Shown here piece by piece: positions 1 through 8,374 of a DNA stretch of 64,000 nt (positions are counted from its first letter, which is position 1; the number at the start of each line of letters is the position of its first letter). A program made the translations under genes and the position numbers. The notes beneath the pieces are model-generated. The model was not told the origin of the DNA, ran no database searches, and saw only the letters and a list, made by a program, of their open reading frames with translations. Source of the stretch: Acinetobacter baumannii (GTDB taxonomy: Bacteria > Pseudomonadota > Gammaproteobacteria > Pseudomonadales > Moraxellaceae). The stretch covers positions 62,001 to 126,000 of the forward strand of contig NZ_JADVOP010000004.1 in assembly GCF_016508585.1 (NCBI RefSeq), in the 5' to 3' direction.

Positions 1-18
1 AGGCGATGGCATGTGCAT
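1..18 (-). CDS. gltB: start of a gene leaving the window, probably glutamate synthase large subunit
   Basis: On the minus strand an ATG at 18 opens a frame MHMPSP that runs off the left edge. AGAAGG lies about seven bases upstream and is a credible ribosome binding site. Only six codons are visible, so the product cannot be read. The suggestion of gltB rests on synteny: in Pseudomonas the pilQ-aroK-aroB-SPOR block is followed by gltB on the same strand. A false start is possible. Confidence 0.3.
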
Positions 19-433
19 AGCGTACCCTTCTTTCTACATAGGCCCTTGAGGGCGAAAAACATTCAAACACTAAATTACGATTTTTAAGTATTTTCGTATA
101 CCAAGTAAACACTTAGTCTAAATTGAATACCAGTCTGTTTTTACTTTAATTGCAAAATTGTTTTACAGCTTTCGCACTGAAATAAAGCACCAACCCTGAC
201 TTAAAATCGCACACCAACTAAATCATTTCGCTCCAAAATAGGGACAATCAACTCAATTAGCGCAACAATAAAGCAAAAAATATGCCAGTTTTTATTTTTG
301 TTCACCAAATCGCTAAAATACAGTGAAATAAAGATCTTGATTAAAAAGTGATGTTTCTTGTAAATATATTTTTAGCACCATTATTGTGCAAATTATAAAT
401 CTCACGATTTATTTTGCTTCATTTTAGCGCTCA
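19..433. other. intergenic stretch without a gene
   Basis: This AT-rich DNA of about 415 bases lies between the SPOR-domain gene and the putative next minus-strand gene. No open frame with a ribosome binding site was found on either strand. It probably carries the promoter and leader of the gene at the left edge. No strong hairpin with a T-run ends the upstream operon here. Confidence 0.5.
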
Positions 434-1303
434 TTAATTAAATGGATCACTCACTTCATGCTCTACAGGTTTCTTTTCAGTTGCAGCAGCACTCGATTCT
501 TTCGTACCTGACGGTGCTTGAGTCGTTGAATGTGATTTTTGCACATCAACAACCTTGCCTGAGGCATCACGACGGGTAATCGTGGTCTTGGTCGTTTCAC
601 TGCTTGTACCGGAAGGATTCGTCAATGATGATAAAGCGGATTTAGCTTGAGCCAATACGGTTTCATCTACAACTGGCAGTGGTGCTGACTTCAATTTAAC
701 TTCATAAAGTTTATTGGCACTTGCCATTTCATCTGCACCTAAATCATTCACCAAAGAGATATATTTCTCAAATTGAATTGATTGGGGATGTATCGATGCT
801 GGCAATTTGAGATTTAGCTGTTGTAATTGTACTTTCGCCTGATCATCAGTTTTAAATAATCCATACGCCAAAACATACTGTTCTGTTTGATTTTCACCAC
901 TTAAACGGAAATAGATAAAATTTTTTCGATCGGCTTGTTTTTGCAAAAAACTTTGAATGACATCTTCATTCGAAGCTTTGAACAATTCGATTGTCCATGC
1001 CTTTTTATTTTCTTGAAAAAACTTTGTTCCTCGAAATTCAGCATCGTGATTGCCCGCGGTTACTACACGAGTCGTCATTTCAAGTGGACGCACTTCATCC
1101 ATTAAAGCACCCAAATGTGTTGTCGCCGCTACTTTTTCCGGTTGAATCTGGACTTGAGTTTCTTCTATCGGATTTTCCACAGTGACCAATGCTTTAGTAT
1201 CTGTGACCGCCCAAAAAATCACGGCAATCACTAGACACAGCAATCCACCAACCAACCAAATATATTGTCGAATATTTTGCCAATTTGTACGAATTGCTGC
1301 CAT
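434..1303 (-). CDS. membrane-anchored SPOR-domain protein (DamX-like position)
   Basis: A 289-residue protein with a short cytoplasmic N-terminus, one membrane segment at about residues 15-33 and a periplasmic remainder. Residues about 100-175 (AWTIELFKA to a repeat of short beta strands and a helix) have the look of a SPOR domain, the fold that binds denuded septal peptidoglycan. The C-terminal 70 residues are rich in Ser, Thr and Lys and look disordered. It is the last gene of the pil-aro block, 18 bases after aroB, matching the place of damX in Escherichia coli and the SPOR gene after aroB in Pseudomonas. A role in cell division or envelope remodelling is inferred from family and place. 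The SPOR call is by pattern and not by a profile search. Confidence 0.65.
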   Translation of the reverse strand: MAAIRTNWQNIRQYIWLVGGLLCLVIAVIFWAVTDTKALVTVENPIEETQVQIQPEKVAATTHLGALMDEVRPLEMTTRVVTAGNHDAEFRGTKFFQENKKAWTIELFKASNEDVIQSFLQKQADRKNFIYFRLSGENQTEQYVLAYGLFKTDDQAKVQLQQLNLKLPASIHPQSIQFEKYISLVNDLGADEMASANKLYEVKLKSAPLPVVDETVLAQAKSALSSLTNPSGTSSETTKTTITRRDASGKVVDVQKSHSTTQAPSGTKESSAAATEKKPVEHEVSDPFN

Positions 1304-1321
1304 TTGAACATGAACCTTTTT

Positions 1322-2401
1322 CTATATTTGATTTGCTAAAATCGCTTGTTTCATCAACTCGACGTCAAAGTCATTGGTAATGACAGCTTGCCCAAGTTGT
1401 TTCATCAATATTAAACGAAGTTGACCATTCAACACTTTCTTATCGTGTGACATATAAGCCAAAAATTCATCTAATGGAATTTGAGGACATGCTACAGGTA
1501 ATTGTGCGCGTTGTATGATTTTTTTTGTACGTGCCAAATCATCAAATGAAATCCACCCCATACGATGAGATAAATCTGCAGCCATCACCATTCCAGTTGC
1601 AACTGCTTCACCATGCAACCAGACCCCATAACCGAGATAAGACTCAATGGCATGTCCAAAAGTATGCCCGAGATTTAACAGCGCTCGCTCACCTTGTTCT
1701 TTTTCATCATTGGCGACAATACGGGCTTTATGTGCGCAGGAACGATATACGGCTTCAGCCAATAATTCAGGATCTTGAGCAACTAGACCTTCCATATGTG
1801 CTTCCAGCCAAACAAGGAATTCCACATCTCCCAACAACGCGTATTTAATGACTTCTGCCAAGCCCGCTGAAAGTTCTCTTGGAGCTAAGGTTTTCAATTG
1901 CGCCATATCTGCTAACACCACTTGGGGTTGCTGAAATGCACCAATCATATTTTTACCCAGTGGATGATTGATTCCAGTTTTTCCACCCACACTTGAATCC
2001 ACTTGAGACAAGAGCGTTGTGGGGACTTGAATAAAATAAACACCCCGTTGAAAACATGCTGAGGCAAATCCAGCCATATCTCCAATCACACCGCCCCCCA
2101 AAGCCAAAACCGTACAGTCACGGTTGAAGCCTGCCTCGAGCAGCGCATCAAAAATCAGGTTAAGATGTTCAATATTCTTATATTTTTCACCATCTGGCAG
2201 GACACATGTTGCAACTTGCTTACCCAATTGTTGAATCGCTTCAACATAATGCGATAAATATAGAGGTTGAACAGTACTATTGGTCACCACCATCACTTGA
2301 CGCCCTTTAATATAAGGTTCAAGTAACGCTTGCGGATTTAAATGACTGCCAATAAAAATTGGATAGCGACGCTCACCCAGTTCAACATGTAAAGTTTGCA
2401 T
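1322..2401 (-). CDS. aroB: 3-dehydroquinate synthase
   Basis: Converts DAHP to 3-dehydroquinate, the second step of the shikimate pathway, using NAD and a divalent metal. The 359-residue protein shows the NAD-binding glycine patch [12 protein letters not shown] (101-112), the [12 protein letters not shown] segment (134-145) and the metal-ligand regions GHTFGHAIE and HGEAVATGM. The ATG at 2401 ([11 protein letters not shown]) is preferred because it matches the usual family N-terminus and has AGGA in front. An in-frame start six codons earlier has no binding site. It follows aroK by 36 bases in the same operon. Confidence 0.95.
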   Translation of the reverse strand: MQTLHVELGERRYPIFIGSHLNPQALLEPYIKGRQVMVVTNSTVQPLYLSHYVEAIQQLGKQVATCVLPDGEKYKNIEHLNLIFDALLEAGFNRDCTVLALGGGVIGDMAGFASACFQRGVYFIQVPTTLLSQVDSSVGGKTGINHPLGKNMIGAFQQPQVVLADMAQLKTLAPRELSAGLAEVIKYALLGDVEFLVWLEAHMEGLVAQDPELLAEAVYRSCAHKARIVANDEKEQGERALLNLGHTFGHAIESYLGYGVWLHGEAVATGMVMAADLSHRMGWISFDDLARTKKIIQRAQLPVACPQIPLDEFLAYMSHDKKVLNGQLRLILMKQLGQAVITNDFDVELMKQAILANQI

Positions 2402-2437
2402 GATCCTGCCAAATAACAATGAATAATAATTTACCGA

Positions 2438-2980
2438 TTAAACAATTTCTTTTGAAACAATCAACTGCAATATTTTCAGTGCCAAATCTCGTGCAGCACC
2501 CTGATTGGTTTCAATAATATAATGCGCGACATCTCGATACAATGGATCACGAATTTTAAGCAAATCTCTTAATTTTTTTTCGGGATTTTCTACTTGTAAC
2601 AAGGGGCGATTTTTATCCCGATGTGTACGCAATAATTGAATTTCGACAGGTGTATATAAATAAATCACAATACCGCGATGCTTGAGATATTCACGATTCA
2701 TGGCTTGCGTTACCGCTCCACCGCCTGTCGCAACAACTAAATTCTTTTTGGAGGTCAAATCATCAATGACGATGGTTTCTCTGGTACGGAAACCTTGTTC
2801 TCCCTCTTTTTCAAAAATCCAAGGGATGGATGCACCTGTTTTTCTTTCTATTTCATGATCGCTATCTAAAAAATCACGACCTAACAGTTCCGCAAGATGC
2901 CGACCGACTGTTGTTTTTCCCGCTCCCATGGGCCCTACCAAATAGATATTTGGTAGGGTTTCAAACTCTTTGCTTGGCAA
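2438..2980 (-). CDS. aroK: shikimate kinase
   Basis: Phosphorylates shikimate with ATP. The 180-residue protein has the Walker A loop GPMGAGKT (16-23), the shikimate-binding acidic pair in DSDHEIE (39-45), the GFRTRE arginines (64-69), the GGGAV glycines (86-90) and the lid segment RDKNRPLL. It sits between pilQ and aroB, the conserved pilQ-aroK-aroB order. The gap of 36 bases to pilQ implies co-transcription. Confidence 0.95.
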   Translation of the reverse strand: MPSKEFETLPNIYLVGPMGAGKTTVGRHLAELLGRDFLDSDHEIERKTGASIPWIFEKEGEQGFRTRETIVIDDLTSKKNLVVATGGGAVTQAMNREYLKHRGIVIYLYTPVEIQLLRTHRDKNRPLLQVENPEKKLRDLLKIRDPLYRDVAHYIIETNQGAARDLALKILQLIVSKEIV

Positions 2981-3016
2981 GGAGTCACCTATCGAATTGC
3001 TTTCATTGAAACTATA

Positions 3017-5215
3017 TTAATGATTTCTCGTACGACTGTCATTAACAATTCTTGGTGTCACAAAGATTAACAGCTCACGTTTATTATCTGACTTGACGTC
3101 TTTTCTAAATAATCGCCCGAGATACGGAATATCTCCCAGGAAAGGTACTTTGGTTTGGCTGTTTTTAGTTTCTTGCTCAAAAATTCCACCCAAAACTACA
3201 GTTTCGCCATTATCCACCAAGACATTGGTATTAATTTCATTTTTATTGATCGCCACATTTCCATTAACTACCTGACCCGCTGAATCGCTTGTCACGTTAA
3301 GCTGCATTTGGATTTTACCATCGGGTGTAATACTCGGCGTTACGTCCAGACTCAACAGAGCATCTTTAAACTCAGTTGTCGCAACCGCACTACCTCCCGC
3401 AGTTTGTGTAGATTGATATGGAATTTGTTGACCAGATGCGACTTTGGCCTTTTGTTTATCCGCCGTCATGACTTTTGGTGTTGAAATCACTTCACCATAG
3501 CCATCTGCTTGTAAGGCAGATAACTCCAAGTCCAGCATAAAGTCAGACATACTGATTAAACCAAAAGCAATTTTACTTGCACCAGGTGTTGTAACACCAA
3601 GGTCTACATTGAGATTATCAGGACGTGTAATGGTATATTTCCCATTACTATCTGGTGTTTTTAAATCCCACAGGGTCTGATCGCTTCCTCCCACCAACAA
3701 GTCATTATTTTTGGTAATCCCTTGAGATAGAATTCCCCATTTTACCCCCATCTCTTTAGTGAAATCGGTTGTGGCACGTACAATTCGAGCCTCAACCATG
3801 ACCTGCTTGACCGAAATATCCAATAAATCAACCATTTTTCTAATTTGATCAATTTTTAAAGCGGTATCAGTCACAATCAAAGTATTTGTACGAGCATCTA
3901 CAGTGACAGTCCCACGAGGACTTAATAAACTTCCAACATTATTGCCATACGGATCTAAATTATTTAAATCCACGTTATTTGATGTATTTGTATTCGTATT
4001 ATTTGAATTTTTCGAGTTTTTTCCTTCTGTAATCAACTTGAGTATGTCTGTCGCCTTTGCATAATTCAACTGAATATATTCAGTTTGAATAGGTGCTAAT
4101 TTAACACTTTGAGCCAATGCTTTTGCTTCATCTTCTTCCGCTTTAATTAACTCAGTTACAGGCGCAATCCAAATCACACTGCCATTACGGCGTTTATCCA
4201 AATTCTTTGTTTTTAGGATAATGTCTAAAGCTTGATCCCACGGTACATCTTTCAGGCGCAAGGTAATATTGCCTTGCACCGAATCGGCAGCCACCATGTT
4301 GATTCCAGTAAAGTCAGCCAACAACTGCAACACACGACGAACTTCAATATCTTGGAAATCTAAGGAAATCTTCTTGCCTGTATAAGACTGACTAGCATTT
4401 GGGCGAGCCAATTTATTTTCTGGAGGTCGTTTCAAACTGACCGTTAATTTATTCTCAGCTTGGAAAGCCATATATTCATAGCTGCCCGACGATTGAATGG
4501 TGATGACACCATTGGAACCATCGTTATAAGCGTCTACGCTAGAAACAGGCGTTGCAAAATCATTGACATTTAAACGACGCAATAAATGTGCAGGAATTTT
4601 ATTTCCCAAAGTTCGAATAACAACTTTACTGCCTTGCTGTTGAACATCCACAGGGGTATTTGCACCTGAAAGACTGACGATCACCTGTCCTTCGCCAGCA
4701 TTTCCACGTTGGAAACCAATGTCAGCAATTCCCTGATTTTGTTTATTGACTACAGGAGAGACATAACTTGGTAAGCTCGGTGCCTGATTGGCATTATTAA
4801 TTTTTAAAATAAAAGTATTGCCTTCAACACGTGTTGTAAAAGCACCACTATTTTTTAAATTCACTGTTAATCGAGAACGTTGATCATCGGCAGCCACATC
4901 AACTGTTGAAGCCTCATCACTGCTCACTGGAATGGATGTCTGACCAATATTTTGCTTGGCATTGTCAAAATCCAAAATCAATCGAGAAGGATTATCCAAC
5001 TGATAGGCCTGTGGCTGCGGAGGAAGACCATTAAACATGACGCGGATTTCTGTACCTTGCCCCGGTATTTTCATCGGAACAATGTTGGTCATTGTGGTCT
5101 GTGCTGCTGCAACTTGTGTAATCGCAATTGCTACCGTCGCCATAGTAAATTGACGAAGTTGACTATTCATAAACTTACCATCCCCAATCAAGATATTTTT
5201 CAAACTCTTTTTCAT
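3017..5215 (-). CDS. pilQ: type IV pilus outer-membrane secretin
   Basis: Forms the outer-membrane channel through which the type IV pilus is extended and DNA is taken up. In order: a signal sequence (cleavage probably after VAAA or AAAQ near residue 38), two AMIN-type beta domains that bind peptidoglycan (about 50-260), an STN/N0 domain (about 285-350), an N1 domain interrupted by an Asn/Thr-rich linker (about 398-420), and a C-terminal secretin domain ending in ELLIFVTPRIV. The length of 732 residues is normal for PilQ. AAGGA seven bases before the ATG at 5215 supports this start. A second start at 5170 is also possible. Confidence 0.95.
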   Translation of the reverse strand: MKKSLKNILIGDGKFMNSQLRQFTMATVAIAITQVAAAQTTMTNIVPMKIPGQGTEIRVMFNGLPPQPQAYQLDNPSRLILDFDNAKQNIGQTSIPVSSDEASTVDVAADDQRSRLTVNLKNSGAFTTRVEGNTFILKINNANQAPSLPSYVSPVVNKQNQGIADIGFQRGNAGEGQVIVSLSGANTPVDVQQQGSKVVIRTLGNKIPAHLLRRLNVNDFATPVSSVDAYNDGSNGVITIQSSGSYEYMAFQAENKLTVSLKRPPENKLARPNASQSYTGKKISLDFQDIEVRRVLQLLADFTGINMVAADSVQGNITLRLKDVPWDQALDIILKTKNLDKRRNGSVIWIAPVTELIKAEEDEAKALAQSVKLAPIQTEYIQLNYAKATDILKLITEGKNSKNSNNTNTNTSNNVDLNNLDPYGNNVGSLLSPRGTVTVDARTNTLIVTDTALKIDQIRKMVDLLDISVKQVMVEARIVRATTDFTKEMGVKWGILSQGITKNNDLLVGGSDQTLWDLKTPDSNGKYTITRPDNLNVDLGVTTPGASKIAFGLISMSDFMLDLELSALQADGYGEVISTPKVMTADKQKAKVASGQQIPYQSTQTAGGSAVATTEFKDALLSLDVTPSITPDGKIQMQLNVTSDSAGQVVNGNVAINKNEINTNVLVDNGETVVLGGIFEQETKNSQTKVPFLGDIPYLGRLFRKDVKSDNKRELLIFVTPRIVNDSRTRNH

Positions 5216-5235
5216 TTTTATTCCTTTATACCGTT

Positions 5236-5766
5236 TTAATCCACTGGACCAATTAGAACTAGACTCCGCGGTCTTTCTATATAACCGTCTCGGCCATCTG
5301 GAACAATTTCTAATAAATCAATACGGGTCGGCGTAATTTCAATAATTCGACCCTGATTCATCCCCATGTAATTGCCCAGTTGAACACGTTCAATTTCCCC
5401 ATCTGGCGTCTGGATTAATCCTACTGTTTGCCCTGCATTGCCCTTCATGCTTCCTTTCAGTGTTAATGACTCTAAAGGATAACTTTCCAGTGGCTGTGGT
5501 TGTCTAGAAAAATTCGGATAAACTCGTTTTCCCGACATCACCTTTAATTCATTTGCCAATGAACTTGGTAAAAATGGGCTACGCAATTGTTGTGCGGAGT
5601 AATTAAAACTTGGCACAGGATTAAATACAGGTGCAGGTTCAATCGGCAACGGAGGTTGACTGCGAATATTTGCCATTTCTTGATTGACTGCATCAATTCT
5701 TGAATCACAACCCACCAATACCATTGCCAAAGAAATTCCACAGATTATTTTATTGTAGTTTTTCAT
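5236..5766 (-). CDS. pilP: type IV pilus inner-membrane lipoprotein
   Basis: PilP links the inner-membrane PilN/PilO complex to the secretin. The 176-residue protein has a lipoprotein signal ending in the lipobox LVGC (17-20), a proline-rich linker and a C-terminal beta domain (about 95-170) of the kind that contacts PilQ. Its ATG overlaps the pilO stop by four bases and pilQ follows after 20 bases. Confidence 0.93.
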   Translation of the reverse strand: MKNYNKIICGISLAMVLVGCDSRIDAVNQEMANIRSQPPLPIEPAPVFNPVPSFNYSAQQLRSPFLPSSLANELKVMSGKRVYPNFSRQPQPLESYPLESLTLKGSMKGNAGQTVGLIQTPDGEIERVQLGNYMGMNQGRIIEITPTRIDLLEIVPDGRDGYIERPRSLVLIGPVD

Positions 5767-6515
5767 TGTGGTGTTCCTCCTTGCTGTGGTGTCGAAGGTG
5801 CAGCTGGATTTGCCTGATTCACATTTTTTTGTGCTTTCTGTTCATCAGCACCAATATAACGATAGGTTTTCGCCTTAATGGTGTAGTCAATCACAGGGAC
5901 ATCTGATTTTTTGTCTTGGCTGGCTGTTCCTGTAATCGTAAAATCATGCAGAGTAACAATACGTGGTAAAGCCGCAACACTGCTTACAAAACTCCCAAAT
6001 GAGTGATAATCCCCTGTCGCATCAATGGAAATAGGCTGTTCAATGAAGAACTCCTGTTTCACTTCAGGTTCAAGTCTGATATTTTTAAATTTTAGGCCTG
6101 AACTCACCCCTGTCACGTTGATATCTTCAACTAAACTTGGAATTTCAGTTTCTTTAGGCAACTGCTCTAGCTGTTGATTGAAATTCGCTTCCATCTGTTG
6201 TAACTGAGCTTGATATTGCTGCAGATTTCGTAACTTAGAATCTTTTTCCTTAAATTCATTCAGTAGATTCTGTTCAACTGTACGCGCCTGATCAATTGCA
6301 TCCAGCTTAGGTCTGACTGCAAGAAAGTAGCCAATCGCACAGACCAAGAAGAACAGAAATATCCAACAGGTAATTTTCACCGACAATGGCCAACTACCGT
6401 AGTTATTCATATCCAAAGTGTTGAATTGTTGAAAAAATTTCTCAACTGTCATTTTATTCTTTTTTGGAGCATCATTCACCGATGAATCTAATTGCTCAAA
6501 ATCTTCACGACTCAT
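5763..6515 (-). CDS. pilO: type IV pilus alignment protein PilO
   Basis: An inner-membrane partner of PilN in the pilus alignment subcomplex. The 250-residue protein has a cytoplasmic N-terminus, one membrane segment (48-67), a periplasmic coiled coil (about 75-125) and a ferredoxin-like C-terminal domain. A Pro/Gln-rich tail follows. Its start overlaps the pilN stop by four bases, which suggests translational coupling. Confidence 0.93.
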   Translation of the reverse strand: MSREDFEQLDSSVNDAPKKNKMTVEKFFQQFNTLDMNNYGSWPLSVKITCWIFLFFLVCAIGYFLAVRPKLDAIDQARTVEQNLLNEFKEKDSKLRNLQQYQAQLQQMEANFNQQLEQLPKETEIPSLVEDINVTGVSSGLKFKNIRLEPEVKQEFFIEQPISIDATGDYHSFGSFVSSVAALPRIVTLHDFTITGTASQDKKSDVPVIDYTIKAKTYRYIGADEQKAQKNVNQANPAAPSTPQQGGTPQ

Positions 6516-7153
6516 TTGGCACCCCCAGCAGCTGGAACTTGTTCAGCCTTTGTCGCACGATCATCTGCTACAGAAGCGATTTCCCCTAAATCCACAGTGA
6601 CAACAAAACTTCCATAAGACTCCTCTACTCGAGGAATCACAGATGTTTGTGCTTGATTTTTATTTTCTTCCGCAGCCAAGAATGAATTCATAAAGGCATT
6701 TCTATACCATTCCGAAGCTTCTAAACCACGTAATAATTCAGCAACGGTATTTGGACTTTCAGCTTTACCTTCGATGGTAAATTTATCCCCGACACGGCTG
6801 AATTTCGTGATGTACATTTGTGCTGGAACCACACGTACCAATTCATCAACTAAACGTACAATTACTGGACGCTGACCTTGCAGGCCTTGAATGAGCTTCA
6901 TTCGCTCAATGATGGCATTACGACGCTCTTGCAAACCATCCAGGGTTTTTAATTGCATATCGAGGTTTTGATTGGTACTGGTAACCAACTGATTTGCTTG
7001 CTCTTGATCTTCAAGCTTATGATCAAAATAAAACCATGCCAATAACACAGTTGCCAATCCAATCAATGCAACACCCACACAGATTGCCACAAATTGTTTC
7101 TTTTTCTGTTCTCTTAGCTCGTCACGCCAAGGGAGTAGGTTAATCTTTGCCAT
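6512..7153 (-). CDS. pilN: type IV pilus assembly protein PilN
   Basis: An inner-membrane protein of the alignment complex. The N-terminal motif INLLPWR (4-10) is the PilM-binding peptide of this family, followed by one membrane segment (about 22-43), a coiled coil and a periplasmic domain similar in architecture to PilO. It is 213 residues long. It shares one base with the pilM stop at 7153. Confidence 0.94.
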   Translation of the reverse strand: MAKINLLPWRDELREQKKKQFVAICVGVALIGLATVLLAWFYFDHKLEDQEQANQLVTSTNQNLDMQLKTLDGLQERRNAIIERMKLIQGLQGQRPVIVRLVDELVRVVPAQMYITKFSRVGDKFTIEGKAESPNTVAELLRGLEASEWYRNAFMNSFLAAEENKNQAQTSVIPRVEESYGSFVVTVDLGEIASVADDRATKAEQVPAAGGAK

Positions 7154-8211
7154 TAATCAAAACTCCTCAACGCTAAGCCACATGCAACCATGAGTGATGG
7201 TGCATCATTTTCTATTTTTCTTAAGTCAATTTGCGGTGAAAAACCCATTTGTAAAAATGGATTTGCAACAGTGACTCGATAGCCTAATTTTTGTTGTAAT
7301 AATTTTGCCAAACCTGGGATATTTGCATTTCCACCTGCCAGCAAAATATGATCAATCTCATTAAATTGTGAAGAGGAGAAGAAGAATTGTAATGAACGTG
7401 CTGCTTGCTGGACCACCGCCTCTAAAAACGGCATTAACACTTCTGTTTCAAAATCATCGGGCAAAGTTCGGTCTTTTTTGGCACGACCTGCTTCCTCATA
7501 AGATAAACCATAACGGTTTTGCACATCTTGTGTAAGCTGTTTGCCCCCAAACACCTGCTCACGTGTGTAAATAATCTTACCTTTCTGCATCACAGACAAC
7601 GTGGTCATGGTATGACCAATGTCTAGGATCCCAACAAGATTCACTCCGATGGGTAAAGTATCGGAGAAGACATCAAATGCACGTTCTATGGCATAGCTTT
7701 CTACATCTGCAATTTTAGGAGATAAACCTGCAATTTCCAGAACTTCAACACGAGACTCAATATTTTCAGCACGTGTCGCCACCAAAAGCACATTCACTCG
7801 ATTCGGATTGGCCAGCCTGTCATTCAATACTTCAAAATCTAAGCTGACTTCATCCAAAGGAAAAGGAATATATTGTTCAGCGTCCATTCGAATCTGAACT
7901 TCTCTTTCCTCATCGGACATATCGGCGTCCATTTCTATGATTTTGTGAATCACCATAGAGGTAGGCACTGCAACAGCCACATTTTGCGATTGAGGGTTAG
8001 CAAGATTCACTGCTCGCTCTAATGCATCTGCAACTGCTTCTGGATTAAGAATGTTTTTTTCAACCACACTCCCATCAATCAGCGGACTTAATCCATAACT
8101 TTCAACCCAGTAACGACCGTTCTTAACAGAGAGCTCTAAAATTTTTACAGTAGTAGAACTAATATCTACTCCTACCAACCCCTTATTTTGCTTACGATAT
8201 AGTCTAAGCAC
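7153..8211 (-). CDS. pilM: type IV pilus actin-like ATPase PilM
   Basis: A cytoplasmic actin-fold protein that binds the PilN N-terminus and couples the pilus motor to the envelope complex. The 352-residue protein begins with VGVDISSTTVKILEL, a phosphate-binding strand typical of the FtsA/PilM fold, and ends with the LLAGGNANIPGL nucleotide-binding segment. It is the first gene of the pilMNOPQ operon. The promoter must lie in the 163-base gap shared with divergent ponA. Confidence 0.95.
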   Translation of the reverse strand: MLRLYRKQNKGLVGVDISSTTVKILELSVKNGRYWVESYGLSPLIDGSVVEKNILNPEAVADALERAVNLANPQSQNVAVAVPTSMVIHKIIEMDADMSDEEREVQIRMDAEQYIPFPLDEVSLDFEVLNDRLANPNRVNVLLVATRAENIESRVEVLEIAGLSPKIADVESYAIERAFDVFSDTLPIGVNLVGILDIGHTMTTLSVMQKGKIIYTREQVFGGKQLTQDVQNRYGLSYEEAGRAKKDRTLPDDFETEVLMPFLEAVVQQAARSLQFFFSSSQFNEIDHILLAGGNANIPGLAKLLQQKLGYRVTVANPFLQMGFSPQIDLRKIENDAPSLMVACGLALRSFD

Positions 8212-8374
8212 GATACATTTCCTATTATTTTTTTATCCCCAACAAATAACACAAACTAGCTGTATTTGGTCTTAATTTTTTACAGATACAATATCCCATC
8301 TAACAATCCATCACATGAGAAGCTATACTGACCACAATTAGTTTGCCATTAGCTATTATTAAAACTTACTTGTT

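Noticed and set aside
1525..1848. 107-codon plus-strand frame
   Set aside because: It lies antisense within aroB and has the composition expected from reading a conserved gene backward.
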